Shown piece by piece: positions 45,055 to 54,560 of a stretch of DNA of 64,000 nucleotides (its first letter is position 1; every line of letters starts with the position of its first letter). A program made the translations under genes and the position numbers. Source of the DNA: JAXGPL01 sp040766985 (GTDB lineage: Bacteria; Bacillota; Sulfobacillia; JAUYEG01); assembly GCA_040766985.1 (NCBI GenBank), contig JAXGPL010000013.1:1-64000 (forward strand), read 5' to 3'. The notes beneath the pieces are model-generated. The model had not been told where the DNA came from, did not search any database, and saw only the letters and a program-made list of their open reading frames with translations.

Positions 45055-45918
45055 TCGACCTCCTTAAGGCCGCGCCGCCCGTTGCGGCGTACGACGCTTT
45101 GGACGAGGTAACCAACGTTGGCGAAGACGGCTGAACGCGATGATGACAAGGTGGGCCGCAGACTGCGCGTCCATGCCAACTACGGCCCGGCCGGCTTTGT
45201 CAATCGCCAAGCTCATGCTCGCTGCTCCGCGCACCCATCAGGAGCCCCTTAAGCTGGCCGGATGCGAAGAACAGGATTACCTCAGTGACACCACTGCCGA
45301 CCGTTGCCGCCGATGACAAGGCATCCCACACGGTCGGAATACCGATGAAGGCCATGTACTTTTCCAGACAAATCCGTGAATGTTGATGTTGGCAACAAGC
45401 TTGCAGTCAGCGAAGCATGAACATCCACCCATCATCAGCGAAGTCCACCAGCGCATTGCCCCCGCCGATGTCGACGCCACAACGGCGTCCGGATGTCTTC
45501 GACCATTTCTTGATTACATCCAGACCGGGCTTGTAACCGAGGTTAACCCGATCAACCCCCCGCCAGGTCTTGCCCATCGTCGAGATCGCCTGGCACGCAT
45601 CTGAGCAATTATCGGCCAGCCGTCAGGCCAGACACCGAACATCAGAACGCGAACTCCACTTGCGCATTGCCTGCCGGAATGCCGAAGTCGTCATCGTGCC
45701 ATTCGGGAATCTGGCCGGCTCCGTACTCGGGCGTGAGATCAGTACATCGCCGGGCTGAAGAGCCTCGATCCTGATCATCCAGAAGCCACTCCGTTTCCTT
45801 GCAGATGGTGATTAAGGAGACCGAATCGGTCTGATCACCGGAATGGCCACTGCCAGGAAGATCAGCAGGTATAGCCAAAACGGCGGTCGATTTGCTGCAT
45901 TGAATCAAAGAACGACAT
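45055..45918 (-). pseudogene. Membrane-anchored protein B of the M24 locus, multiply frameshifted
   Basis: Strong ribosome site GGAGAGGAGG before ATG 45918 opens MSFFDSMQQIDRR, then in shifted frames FWLYLLIFLAVAIPVIRPI, SPEYGAGQIPEWHDDDFGIP, TMGKTWRGVDRVNLGYKPGL, EKYMAFIGIPTVWDALSSAA, VTEVILFFASGQLKGLLMGA, GMDAQSAAHLVIIAF. The order and sequence match a single protein with an N-terminal membrane anchor, extracytoplasmic domain and C-terminal helix, of a family found beside DUF6754 genes. At least five indels break it. Its stop overlaps the start region of membrane protein D. Confidence 0.65.
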
Positions 45919-45941
45919 GCGCGAACCTCCTCTCCGGCTTC

Positions 45942-46533
45942 CTACTTCGACGCAGAGCCAAGATGGCTGCGCTCAATGCCGATCAGGATCTTGATACCTG
46001 TACCATCGTGCCACAGAATACCCCCAGGTTGATGAAGTACATGACTGAAGTGTTCGGGATCATCCAGAATCCACGGCACGGTCGCGGGGAGAAGAACAGG
46101 AGATAAGCCCGCACGGGCCTTGCCTAGCATTGCGATGACACCAGTTATCAGCAGGATCGCGGCGTCGGCGTTGCGCGCCCTGAATGCGCGGTAGGCCGCC
46201 GAACCGATATAAAAGGCAAGCAATGAGGAAACCGTCGCCCCAAGGCGACGCTGTTGAGCAGGCCGGTAGTACTCGCCGCCAGCCTTGTCCCAAATCCTCC
46301 ATCGCGTCGAGAGCAGCGAGCAGGACGATGCTGTACTGCCAGTTGGCCCTACGGCCGCGGATCACCCGCACGTGATGTGAAACCTGGCTTATGGCTCCCA
46401 GGCCGACAGCGAAGGCGACGCTGACGACATACCATTGATCCATCGCCTTGACGGCCTGTGACTGCCCGAACGGAGCGGCGAGGACCGCCGCAATGCCGAC
46501 AATGAACGTTATTGCCAGGGTAACTCTCTGCAT
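45942..46533 (-). pseudogene. Membrane protein C of the M24 locus, frameshifted
   Basis: ATG 46533 (GGAGGTGACAGC upstream) reads MQRVTLAITFIVGIAAVLAA, KAMDQWYVVSVAFAVGLGAI, RRANWQYSIVLLAALDAM, then after frameshifts around 46230-46300 LAFYIGSAAYRAFRARNADA, AILLITGVIAMLG, and ends with IKILIGIERSHLGSASK. About 190 residues with five or six helices originally. Same uncharacterised neighbourhood family as genes B and D. Confidence 0.65.
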
Positions 46534-46547
46534 GCTGTCACCTCCGT

Positions 46548-47338
46548 CTATTTGTTGATCAGGTCGATCAGTATTTGCTGCTTGTCCATGGCCGCAAGCA
46601 GTACACCGAGGACCGACTTGACCGCCATCAACTTTCCACAAGTCCTGGATGAGGAGCGTTCGAGGAGCACCGGTTCGCGGCTGATATAGACTCCGGCAGC
46701 GTAGATGTCTTCGCCGATCAGACGGTAGTCGCAAGCCACCGTCACGAAGAAGGCGAGCTGGTATTATTGCGCCGTCGCACCGATCTGGATCACACCGGTA
46801 TGGAAACCGCCTTCGGCGATGATCCGACCTGCGCCACCACGCTACCGATCATCATGTTGAAGCCGCGCTGCTTACGCCAGTTCATGATGCCGAGAACGCC
46901 GGAAGCGTAAGGCGAGAGGTTCTCGGCGAGAAAACGTACGCTATCAGGCCGGTGAGCATCCTGCTTGCCTTCGCTGACCTTACGCCTGGCGGACGACCTC
47001 GTCCAGGAGAGGGTGAAGCCAGCTCCGTTACAGGTAACTATGAGTTCGCATTCGTACCCGGCCGCGCAGCAGCGCCGGAACCAGAATCCCGAGGGGAAGC
47101 AAACGTCTGAGCATCGTCAACGCATTCGGGTACCGGGCGGGCCAGACGATCCAGTTTGCCAGTTCGGTTGCGCGACCGACGGCCTCGTCAGTTGCATCTA
47201 TCGCCGGAAGACGACGGATCTCGGGGCTGAACTTGCCGGATTTGATTCTGGGTATCGGAATGACGGTGCTAAGCAAGGCGCCTGGCAATCAAGAACTGCG
47301 TCAGCTTGCCAGCAACTATGAATGGCATCACATGTACA
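46548..47338 (-). pseudogene. DUF6754-like protein, frameshifted
   Basis: ATG 47338 after AAGGAGGT starts MPFIVAGKLTQFLIARRLA; shifted frames continue with RRLPAIDATDEAVGRATEL, PDSVRFLAENLSPYASGVLG, IMNWRKQRGFNMMIGSVVAQ, ACDYRLIGEDIYAAGVYISR, EPVLLERSS and VLGVLLAAMDKQQILIDLIN. This order resembles proteins annotated DUF6754: one N-terminal helix, a soluble domain, and a C-terminal helix. The match is from memory of the family and should be verified. At least four indels and one stop (near 46770) interrupt it. Confidence 0.6.
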
Positions 47339-47469
47339 CCTCCTTACGAGTGAAGATACCAACCTGGTCGGATGGACGGACGACATGGGTGCCATCGCCC
47401 AAGGCTACTGCCCGCTCGTTCGCCAGACGTCACCTCCTGCACGGCCGCGCCAATAGTGTAGTTGGCCAT
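47338..47469 (-). CDS. Small ORF coupled to the DUF6754-like gene
   Basis: ATG 47469 reads MANYTIGAAVQEVTSGERA; after a probable indel near 47410 the chain continues ALGDGTHVVRPSDQVGIFTR and KEVYM, ending in TGA that overlaps the next ATG (TGATG). The conserved look of both halves and the overlapping stop/start suggest a real gene of about 44 codons at the head of the locus. Function unknown. Confidence 0.4.
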
Positions 47470-47675
47470 TACGTTAAAGCGATGGATGCAGTGGCCTATT
47501 CACGACCGAAGGCTTCGTCCTGAATTCGTGCGTGTACCGAAATCAATACCGGATGGCTGGGCTGCCTGGTGAAACCGAAGCGCACGGCGTGAGGCAGGCC
47601 GGGAAGGCATGGAATCCCGGAACGCGAGCCCCCGCTTTGGCCGATGGCGCAGCTAGCACGGGCGAAGGCGTGGAG

Positions 47676-47712
47676 TTGTTGAGACAATCGAGATACTGGG
47701 GAGGACAATTGT
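47676..47712. promoter_or_regulatory. Operator-like inverted repeats before gntR
   Basis: TTGT-TGAG-ACAA at 47676-47687 and ACAATTGT at 47705-47712, 50-86 bases before the GntR start in the gap between the divergent M24 locus and the regulator. They resemble GntR/FadR-type half sites, but this is inference. Confidence 0.35.
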
Positions 47713-47761
47713 TTCTACTGTCGAACCTATTCTGGAACGCTCAGATTGGGATGGTGTACCG

Positions 47762-48445
47762 ATGAGTTACTACGAAAAGGCGAGCGGGCCTTCTGCCAAG
47801 TGCTACGTCTACGACTCCATTAGGACGCAGATCCTCGACGAAGTCCTTTGCCGGGGTTGCCGGCTACGCGAGGCGGACATCGCCAAGAAGCACAGCACCA
47901 GCAGGACACCTGTCCGGCGTGCGCTCATGGCGCTCGCCCGCGACGGCCTGGTTGAACACCGGCCGGGCAAGGGTTGGTTTGTGACTTCTCTTCAGCCCGC
48001 GGATGCAAGAGACATCATCGCGGTGAGGGCCATGCTCGAAGCCCAGGCGGCCGGTCTGGCAACCGCAGAGCTGGGCCCACCGGAACACGAAGAGCTTGAG
48101 CGAACACTCGCAGGTATGGACACAGCACTAAGCAGCGGGGATTGCACCCTGTTTAGTTCGCTCAACCGCCAGTTCCACACTACCATCTACCGCGCATGCC
48201 CGAATAAGCGCCTGGTTGGAATGCTTGAGGATCTCCTCAAGGACTTCCCCAACCTCGGTTTCCGAACCATAAGGGAGGGTGCGGATCAGAGGCAGCGTGA
48301 GCATTACCGGATTCTTGAGGCGATTATCGCTCGCATGCAGGATAGGGTGAACAAGCTGGTATATAGCCATTTTGTCGAGCACTTTGCACATCTTGCCGTG
48401 GACGGCGCCCCGAAGGAAGGCGGCCGGCTGGCGGGGAGTTGCTAG
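47762..48445 (+). CDS. GntR-family regulator (FadR/FCD subfamily)
   Basis: A 227-residue regulator with an N-terminal winged helix (YDSIRTQILDEVLCRGCRLR, READIAKKHSTSRTPVRRAL, DGLVEHRPGKGWFV) and a C-terminal FCD ligand domain (VRAMLEAQAAGLATAELGPP, LNRQFHTTIYRACPNKRLVG, EHYRILEAIIARMQDRVNKL) with the Asp/His residues that usually bind metal and a carboxylate. Divergent from the M24/DUF6754 locus, which it probably controls. ATG at 47762; GGATGG is a modest ribosome site. Confidence 0.92.
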   Translation: MSYYEKASGPSAKCYVYDSIRTQILDEVLCRGCRLREADIAKKHSTSRTPVRRALMALARDGLVEHRPGKGWFVTSLQPADARDIIAVRAMLEAQAAGLATAELGPPEHEELERTLAGMDTALSSGDCTLFSSLNRQFHTTIYRACPNKRLVGMLEDLLKDFPNLGFRTIREGADQRQREHYRILEAIIARMQDRVNKLVYSHFVEHFAHLAVDGAPKEGGRLAGSC

Positions 48446-48681
48446 CCGGCGGAGCTTCGGCTCTCCTTTCCAGCGGATTGAGTGTTCGGTTTCAACCAAG
48501 ACGGGCAGCTTGATTTCTCCGAAATACGCGGTTCACATACACCACCTTGATGTTACACCCCTGGAATCCACCCGGCGGTTGACCGACGGGTGCCGGCTCC
48601 TGAACTGGGCACGCATCTGACCTCCGCTGGAGCCGCTTGGCAATTGACGCGCCCTACGAATGCCGACCTTCGGCTTCTGTC

Positions 48682-48980
48682 TCAATCCGTCACCACCGTC
48701 GCATATACCTTGACCTTCTTTTCGACTGTGTAGACGTTGACCACGCTGGCTAGCCCCGAACCGCACGGGTAAGTCAGCCGTAGCGCCAAGGCTCCCCTCA
48801 CGGTGAACTCCCCGGCCGCTCCCAAATCATCTCGAATTCGCGGGCCGGGGTAGAGGTAGGCAACCTCGGCTGACGTCCCGGATGTCTCCGGCAGGAAGGT
48901 GATCTCGTACTCAATCGAGTAGCGGGCGGGAAGCTGCCGGTGACCCAGGCGATCGGGCCGGATCAACTCAAGACGCACTT
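48682..48980 (-). pseudogene. PKD-protein copy 1: C-terminal fragment
   Basis: About 300 bases homologous to the 3' end of the 743-aa gene at 58.6 kb: ARYSIEYEITFLPETSGTSA, EVAYLYPG, GEFTVRGALALRLTYPCGSG, VVNVYTVEKKVKVYATVVTD and stop. One internal indel. Its inner boundary abuts the truncated GntR gene at 48981. Confidence 0.85.
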
Positions 48981-49577
48981 CCGGCCCTGCCTTCCGAGAC
49001 GGCTCTCGCCAATCAACTGGGTATCGGTAGGGACATTTCGCGAGGCACTCATCATACTCGCTACCCGTGGGCTCCTATCGCGGTCGCGCAAAGGACTATG
49101 TACGCCGCAAATCGGCCAGCAACTCCTGCCTGCCGCCAGTCTTCAGCGGCTAGCCAAGTCATGCGGACCACCTGGTCGAGGCACGGCAACTGCTTGAGGT
49201 ACAGGTCGCTATTCTGTGCAGCTCGGTGCACCGATGAAGACATCGCGATGTCGATGCTCTGGCTGCAATGCGCGAGGCAGACCCAGCTCGAGGATTTGGA
49301 CAAGTTCGTTCAGGCTGATGGGGAGTTTCATTATCTTATAGCCGAGGGGCCCAGAATGGTACTAGAGACGGTGTTGTCAGCAATGAGAGAAACCCTAACA
49401 GATGCGATGCGGGTTCCATGCCCCACGGATCGGGCTAGGATCCTGGAGACCCACGGATGGCTTCTCGATGCGATCGCAAGAGAGGACCCATTAATGGCAC
49501 AGCAGGTTGCGGCGGTCAACATCTCCGACATGCGTGAAGCGTTAGCACGTGTGCGGTCTGAGGTTCCTCGTCGCTAG
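48981..49577 (+). pseudogene. Second GntR/FCD regulator, truncated and frameshifted
   Basis: Shifted frames give the winged-helix end (GPALPSETALANQLGIGRD, REALIILATRGLLSRSRKGL), an FCD start (ARQLLEVQVAIL, DEDIAM) and a continuous C-terminal FCD part (DLDKFVQADGEFHYLIAEGP, THGWLLDAIAREDPLMAQQV) to the stop at 49577. The first helix of the DNA-binding domain is missing at the junction with the PKD fragment. Distinct in sequence from the intact GntR 0.5 kb away. Confidence 0.7.
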
Positions 49578-49675
49578 CAAACCTTAGTACTCGTCTCCCG
49601 GCGATGAGGCCGGGCCCTACGAACTGCCCGGCTATTGGGGGGGCCCTGTAGACGTCTCCTCCTACTTCCCGCACC

Positions 49676-49900
49676 TCAATCCGTCGCCACCGTCGCATAG
49701 GCCTTGACCTTCTTCTCGACGGTGTAGACGTTGATTCTTTACTCGGCCAGGCCTGAACCGGACAGGCAGTCAGCCGCAGGGCCGCTGCCCCCGTCACCGG
49801 GAACTCCCCGACCGTTCCCAGATCATCTCGAACTCACCGGCTGCGGTAGCGGTACGCCGCCTCGCTGAGGTCCCGGATGCCTCGGGCATAGTGATCTCCA
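49676..49900 (-). pseudogene. PKD-protein copy 2: C-terminal fragment
   Basis: Badly degraded match to the last ~75 codons of the 743-aa gene, including the TVATD-type end and VEKKVKAYATVAT-like stretch. Separated from an N-terminal fragment of the same gene type by a recombinase stub. Confidence 0.7.
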
Positions 49901-49907
49901 GGGCTCA

Positions 49908-50106
49908 AGTGCTGCTTGCCAGATAAGGGACAAGGTTGAGCTGGCGGATTTCGCGACCAAACGGCGCCTAGTCGAGGCATTGGTTGATCGCATCATAGTC
50001 GACACCATACTGGATGAGAAGGGTGCCCGGAGGCCTAGAGCCACCATCACCTACCGCTTCGATCCGACTACATATTCGGAAATAAGCGTAACGGGAATGG
50101 CTGTCT
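49908..50106 (+). mobile_element. Large serine recombinase, C-terminal stub
   Basis: The plus strand reads RDKVELADFATKRRLVEALV, DRIIVDTILDEKGARRPRAT, ITYRFDPTTYSEISVTG without interruption, resembling the C-terminal end of large serine (resolvase-type) site-specific recombinases. Catalytic and zinc domains are absent. The stub sits exactly between two fragments of a PKD-protein copy and its 3' end runs into the N-terminal fragment at about 50107. Confidence 0.6.
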
Positions 50107-50516
50107 GGATGGCCACGGCCTCGTAGTACGCCCTGGTCAGGCTTTGACCTGGGCCGGGGCTGGCTCGCCCGGAAGCCCCCGGTGACGTAATCAGGGCGGC
50201 TGGGCGGCTCTTGCGCGGCCATGAGCGCTGCGTATGTCTGGGGCTGCTCGCTGACCAGCCAGTCGAGAGAACGGGGCGGCTGGTCCCGCCTCCTCCCCGG
50301 CCGTCCTGCAGCAACCACGCGCCGAGGCATAGTAGTAACCAAACAAGGGCTCCACAGTTCTCGGCTTTGCCTTGGTGACATACGCAACTTCGTCCTCAAA
50401 AGCACCGAACAACTCACTCGCCGGCGGGATGGAAGGCGATTCAAGTGGGCAGCGGTGAAGCTCGTTGCGGCTACGCGGCTGCTCCTGGAGGTGGATCATC
50501 TCCATCGCTTTGACGG
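50107..50516 (-). pseudogene. PKD-protein copy 2: N-terminal fragment
   Basis: Homologous to residues 9-145 of the 743-aa protein: KAMEMIHLQEQ, SRNELHRCPLESPSIPPASE, LFGAFEDEVAYV, EPLFGYYYASA, and RAYYEAVAIQ where similarity stops at the codon CAG. Several indels. Upstream of the homology the frame reads SPDPPTGSTSP, differing from the intact copy. Confidence 0.8.
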
Positions 50517-50558
50517 GTGATGTGCTGCCCGTAGGAGGGTCAGGGCTAAGGATAACAG

Positions 50559-51041
50559 TCAATGATCGAGTGCTGGGGGGCGTTCCCGCGGCCACATAAC
50601 GTACGCCGCCAAAGTGCCAGCGACAACTGCCAAAAGCCCAAGGGGTCCGCTAGCATTCCGGGGAGATTCGACACTCTCTGATAGCATGTCTTCATTAGAG
50701 AAGACCAACTGCCCATACCTGATCCCAAAGAGGCTGTAGGCGGTGACCCGCACAACCCATCCTCTCGGAAAGTCCGCCGGCGATTCTTGCAGGCCACCAA
50801 TGGCTAGAACCTCAGCCTTCAGGCGGGTGATCCAGAGCTTATCAGACCATTTCTCCCAGGACCCCGTCATTGCCAGAGCCTTAGCAGTTTTGGCTACTTC
50901 CTCTTGACCGGGAGTAGGACCTTCCAGCCCGCTGGGTATGACGACCTTTGGCAGCAGCCAAGCCGAGCCGTAGAGAACAATGAGTGTCAGTAGTATCACC
51001 GCTTTGCGGCTACAACGCATCATCCCAACACCAGCTTTCAT
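50559..51041 (-). CDS. Hypothetical membrane protein, 160 residues
   Basis: N-terminal signal/anchor (RCSRKAVILLTLIVLYGSAW), an extracytoplasmic part of about 90 residues (residues 35-125, including SWEKWSDKLWITRLKAEVLA), and a C-terminal helix SGPLGLLAVVAGTLAAYVMW with Arg/Glu after it. No family recognised. Its ATG overlaps the stop of the preceding small ORF (ATGA), which supports the start. Confidence 0.6.
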   Translation of the reverse strand: MKAGVGMMRCSRKAVILLTLIVLYGSAWLLPKVVIPSGLEGPTPGQEEVAKTAKALAMTGSWEKWSDKLWITRLKAEVLAIGGLQESPADFPRGWVVRVTAYSLFGIRYGQLVFSNEDMLSESVESPRNASGPLGLLAVVAGTLAAYVMWPRERPPALDH

Positions 51042-51232
51042 ACGTTCTCTGACTCAGGGCCCATGACCGTAAAGTCAGTCCTCACGCGAACGGTGTCTTC
51101 ACTCGGCAGAAAAGCAGCTGGGACACCATAGGCATCCGAAGAAAACTGTCCTTGGCCTATCGCCCAAGACCAGCGAGGATGCATCAAGCGCCAGAGAGCA
51201 TACCGCATGCGCAGGGGCCCCGTAGCCAACAC
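51038..51232 (-). CDS. Hypothetical small protein, 64 residues
   Basis: Frame starting MLATGPLRMRYALWRLMHPR and ending TDFTVMGPESENV, overlapping the next gene by four bases. It may be the end of a larger frameshifted gene, since no ribosome site is visible before the GTG or the internal ATG. Confidence 0.35.
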   Translation of the reverse strand: MLATGPLRMRYALWRLMHPRWSWAIGQGQFSSDAYGVPAAFLPSEDTVRVRTDFTVMGPESENV

Positions 51233-51304
51233 AGTCGCCGAGCCCCCGCGGATTATGGGCGGACGGCTCGGCTTTGGGAGAACGCCTAGCCGCCCGCCGC
51301 TGTG

Positions 51305-51924
51305 CTACTGGTTGAAGGACCAGCATTGCGTACCGGGGATAGTGAAGCCGGTTGCTAAGAACTGTCCATCAATGACATGCACCAGCCAAACGGAGTATCC
51401 GTAAACGTCCGTAAGCTGTGCGTTGATCTTTGTGCTGGGGTCCGACAATGCATCGCCGGGATAGGCTCGCAAAAAAGTGTAATACTGGGTCGATGGAACA
51501 AGCCAGTAGGCTCTAAAGGTGCCCACCGTATATGTGTTGTAGTTCGCGTCATCGCCTATGCCGGTCGCGTAGTCGAGGTAAGGCATCGGCATGTTGGAAT
51601 CCCAACCTGTGGGACGTGATGTGCTTTGTAGGCCTCTTGCCCAAGTTCCATCGGCGTTGTAGGTTACGACATCATGCTCATAGCCCTGAAACGGTCCGAA
51701 GCGGTCCAGTTGCGACTGCGAGTTCCACGTGATCGTATTGTAGAAGCAGCGGTACCCAGAACCGTCGGTGTAGGTGTGTTCAGATAACCTGACGATGGTA
51801 CCTCCCATTCTTTACCGGCAACCAGGGATTCGGTACTGGCCGACAGTGAGATACTCAGCGCTTGGGGCGCGATAGCACTCGCCCGGATAGACGGGTAGAG
51901 CGCGGGGGTCGATGTGATTTCCAC
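51305..51924 (-). pseudogene. Hypothetical secreted protein, one frameshift
   Basis: The N-terminal part (ITSTPALYPSIRASAIAPQA, LSISLSASTESLVAGKEW) is in one frame and a beta-rich, Tyr/Trp-rich body (RLSEHTYTDGSGYRCFYNTI, YLDYATGIGDDANYNTYTVG, YSVWLVHVIDGQFLATGFTI) in another, with a shift near 51805. Two cysteines only. No family recognised. Confidence 0.45.
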
Positions 51925-51984
51925 ACGCCTGCGTTAGTGTTGTTGCGATGCGGTGCATAACGGCAGCAGGCAACTCACCCTACG

Positions 51985-52383
51985 CTATAGACCGACGGAC
52001 CTGACTCCTTGCGGGCCAACAACCGATCTTGCAGGTCCGCCCGAGCGGGTATCCGGCAGATCAGGCCGCTCAAGGAGATCGCTCAAGGTCGCGTTGTGAA
52101 TTTCCAGTAGCCAAAGTCGCCGCCTGAGACGGGCATTCCCGAGTGGTAGACGGACTCCACCCGTGTACGTGCTCCACGGCCGCAGTATACGTAGAACAGC
52201 CTCAAACACTTTCAGCTCCGCGTTGTCCATGGCGGCTTGGGCCACAGTGGGTAGAGCCTTCGGATGCCTGAACGAAAGCACTGCCAATACACCGTCGTTC
52301 TTGGAACTCGCGTGGACTCCAGATACGATCATAGCGGAAACCAACAACGCCAGCACAACGATGCGGAAAGTTCTGTTTGCCAT
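51985..52383 (-). CDS. Hypothetical exported protein
   Basis: Clear signal peptide (MANRTFRIVVLALLVSAMIV, cleavage likely after VHA) with AAAGGAGG ahead of the ATG. The mature part is only about 105 residues and becomes Arg-rich after RLPLGNARLRRRLW, suggesting that the C-terminal half is out of frame and the gene is broken, possibly continuing into the secreted protein at 51305-51924. Confidence 0.5.
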   Translation of the reverse strand: MANRTFRIVVLALLVSAMIVSGVHASSKNDGVLAVLSFRHPKALPTVAQAAMDNAELKVFEAVLRILRPWSTYTGGVRLPLGNARLRRRLWLLEIHNATLSDLLERPDLPDTRSGGPARSVVGPQGVRSVGL

Positions 52384-52745
52384 AACCCACAGCCTCCTTT
52401 GCCTGTTAGGTCAACCCCAATTGACGTCTGGCGTATGGGGAACCATTTCAAATGAATCACCAGAATCGGTCACTTGATCGATGTCTTGGGGATTTTCCTC
52501 TCGATGATGTCTAGGTATGAGATTAAGCCAAATGCCAAGTAGATGGAAGGAGTTTGCTCTGGTAAGGAGGCAACAACCGTTCGGCAGGGTTCTACAGACC
52601 GAGGCCTCGGACTGTTAGTCATGGTCCCGCGATTCGTGGCGCCCGGGCAGCGCAGACTTGGAAAGACGCGAACGAGTTCAAGACAGGGGGAAGGCGTCAA
52701 GGCAAAGCGGGTCCGCGACAGTGACCAGACCTTGGGTCTCGTTAT
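52384..52745. other. Intergenic interval, no clear gene
   Basis: 360 bases. A minus-strand frame of 76 codons (ending YLDIIERKIPKTSIK) has no ribosome site and is not called. No repeat or terminator identified. Confidence 0.4.
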
Positions 52746-54515
52746 TCAATCCGTCACCACCGTCGCATAGACCTTGACCTTCTTCTCGACGGTATAGACG
52801 TTGACCACGCCGGCTAGCCCAGACCTGCACGGGTACGTCAGCCGTGAAGGCCAGTGCACCCGTCACCGTGAACTCGCCCGGCCGTTCCCAGACCATTTCG
52901 AACTCACGGGCAGGATAGAGGTAAGCCACCTCAGCACTCGTCCCGAGGTCCCCGGTAGGGAGATCTCGTACTCAACCGAGTAGCGGGCTGGCAATCCCGT
53001 GACCCAGGCAACAGGGCCAACTAGCTCAAGCCGCACCCTCCTGGGCGAGGCAAGGGTCTGAGCGGTGAATAGCTTCAGGTAGCCCGACGTCCTCGGCGTC
53101 GGTGTCGACCTGCCACTGGTAGTCCGCCAGAATACGCCCTCACCGCTCCAGGATGTGGCCCGGCACAGGTACGTGCCTGGAGCGGTGTACGAGTGTGACT
53201 TGCTGCACTCCGTTGTAGGTCACCGTCAACCGTGCTTGAGCCATCTCGAATATCCAGCCCCACCGGTCATGGCGCGTAATGCTGGCCTGCCGGCGATGTC
53301 GTCTCCTTGTCGCGGTGCGTGGCATGGATGACCGGAACGCCTGCCGGCGACGAGGCCGACTCATCCGAGGCCTCCCGGGAAGGCGAGTTGCGGCTCCGGT
53401 TCCTTGACCTTGAGCCCGGCTAGCCCGGCGCGGTCCGCCACGGATGGAACCGGCGGGAGCCTCCCCCATCGGCTCCTTGCGGCGCCGGCACATAGCCCAG
53501 CCGCCAGGTGAATGGGCGGGTTCAACGCCGGGGTGGCAACTGGCCGCCGGTGACCGGAAGCAGGCGGATGCCCAGCAGCACTTTCGCTCCTCCTGGGCGG
53601 GCGCGGGCAACTCGGCTGAGGCCCGCAGCTTGCCATCTGCCGCAGCCGCAAAAGTGAGCGGATAGCGGCGGACCCCGAACCGGGAACCTCCAGGTAAGCC
53701 CATACGCCTGGTGCGGTCCGGGCCGGCCGGTGAGCGCCACCCGACTCACGTACGGGCCGCGGGCAGCTTGAGCTCGATTACAAGGTAAGGCTTGTGCACC
53801 TCGGCTTTGCCGGTCCCCTGGCGGGAGTACTCCACAAGCTTGACTTGCCCGGGGTGTAACGCGGCCGGAACGACGCCTTGATCGGGTAGTGGGTCCTTCA
53901 GGGCGCCGGTCAGGGCCTTGAGCGCCGCCCCGCTGCCGCCGAGCCACACGTGGTTGGTGCGCAGGATCGACGGCAACAGGTAGTAGGCATCGTCGGCCAA
54001 CGCAGATAGGTCGACGAGGTTTCCACGATCAGGTCATTGGCCTCGACGTCGGGCCAGAGACGCGACCAGAGGTTGGGCACCCCGCTCCACGATGGACACG
54101 TACCGCACTCCCCTGAGGCCAGGCGTCCAGGACTGCGCCGAATTCTCCCGTCACCGCGACGGGCGGCATCGGCGTCGTTCCAGGCCTGGAGATAGTAGTT
54201 GCCCACGAGACCCGGACCTCCGGGTCAGCCGCCCCGGCGACCGAGGACGCCCGCGCAAAGGCGTTGGGGAGCGCCATCGGCCCGCCGAGGGACAGCTTGA
54301 ACTCCTAGCTCCACCAGGCACCGCCGGCGCGGGCCTTGGGGTCAAGCCCAGCCAGGTGCTCCATCGCCCAGACGGCGAGGGCTGGCCGCCGAGAGCTCGA
54401 AGTAGTTGTGCCGGGCGCACTGGAGAGCCATGCCGTTAGCACATAGAGCGCTAAGAGTGCAGAGAGCCACTGTGATTAGAAAGACAGGGAGACGAAACGG
54501 ATAGAGTTGTAGCAT
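52746..54515 (-). pseudogene. PKD-protein copy 3, signal peptide plus decayed body
   Basis: ATG 54515 reads a signal peptide (MLQLYPFRLPVFLITVALCT) leading into GMALQCARHNYFEL, then homology to residues ~148-743 of the intact protein in several frames: AVWAMEHLAGL, IVETSSTYL, ILRTNHVWLGGSGAALKALT, EYSRQGTGKAEVHKPY, a PKD segment, and a C-terminus ending VYATVVTD. About 100 codons after HNYF are deleted and at least eight indels are present. Similarity to the intact copy begins at the same CAG codon at which copy 2's N-terminal fragment stops. Confidence 0.75.
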
Positions 54516-54560
54516 TCCGGCGAGTGCGGCTTTGTCCGGAGCACTATCAGTGCCGAAACC

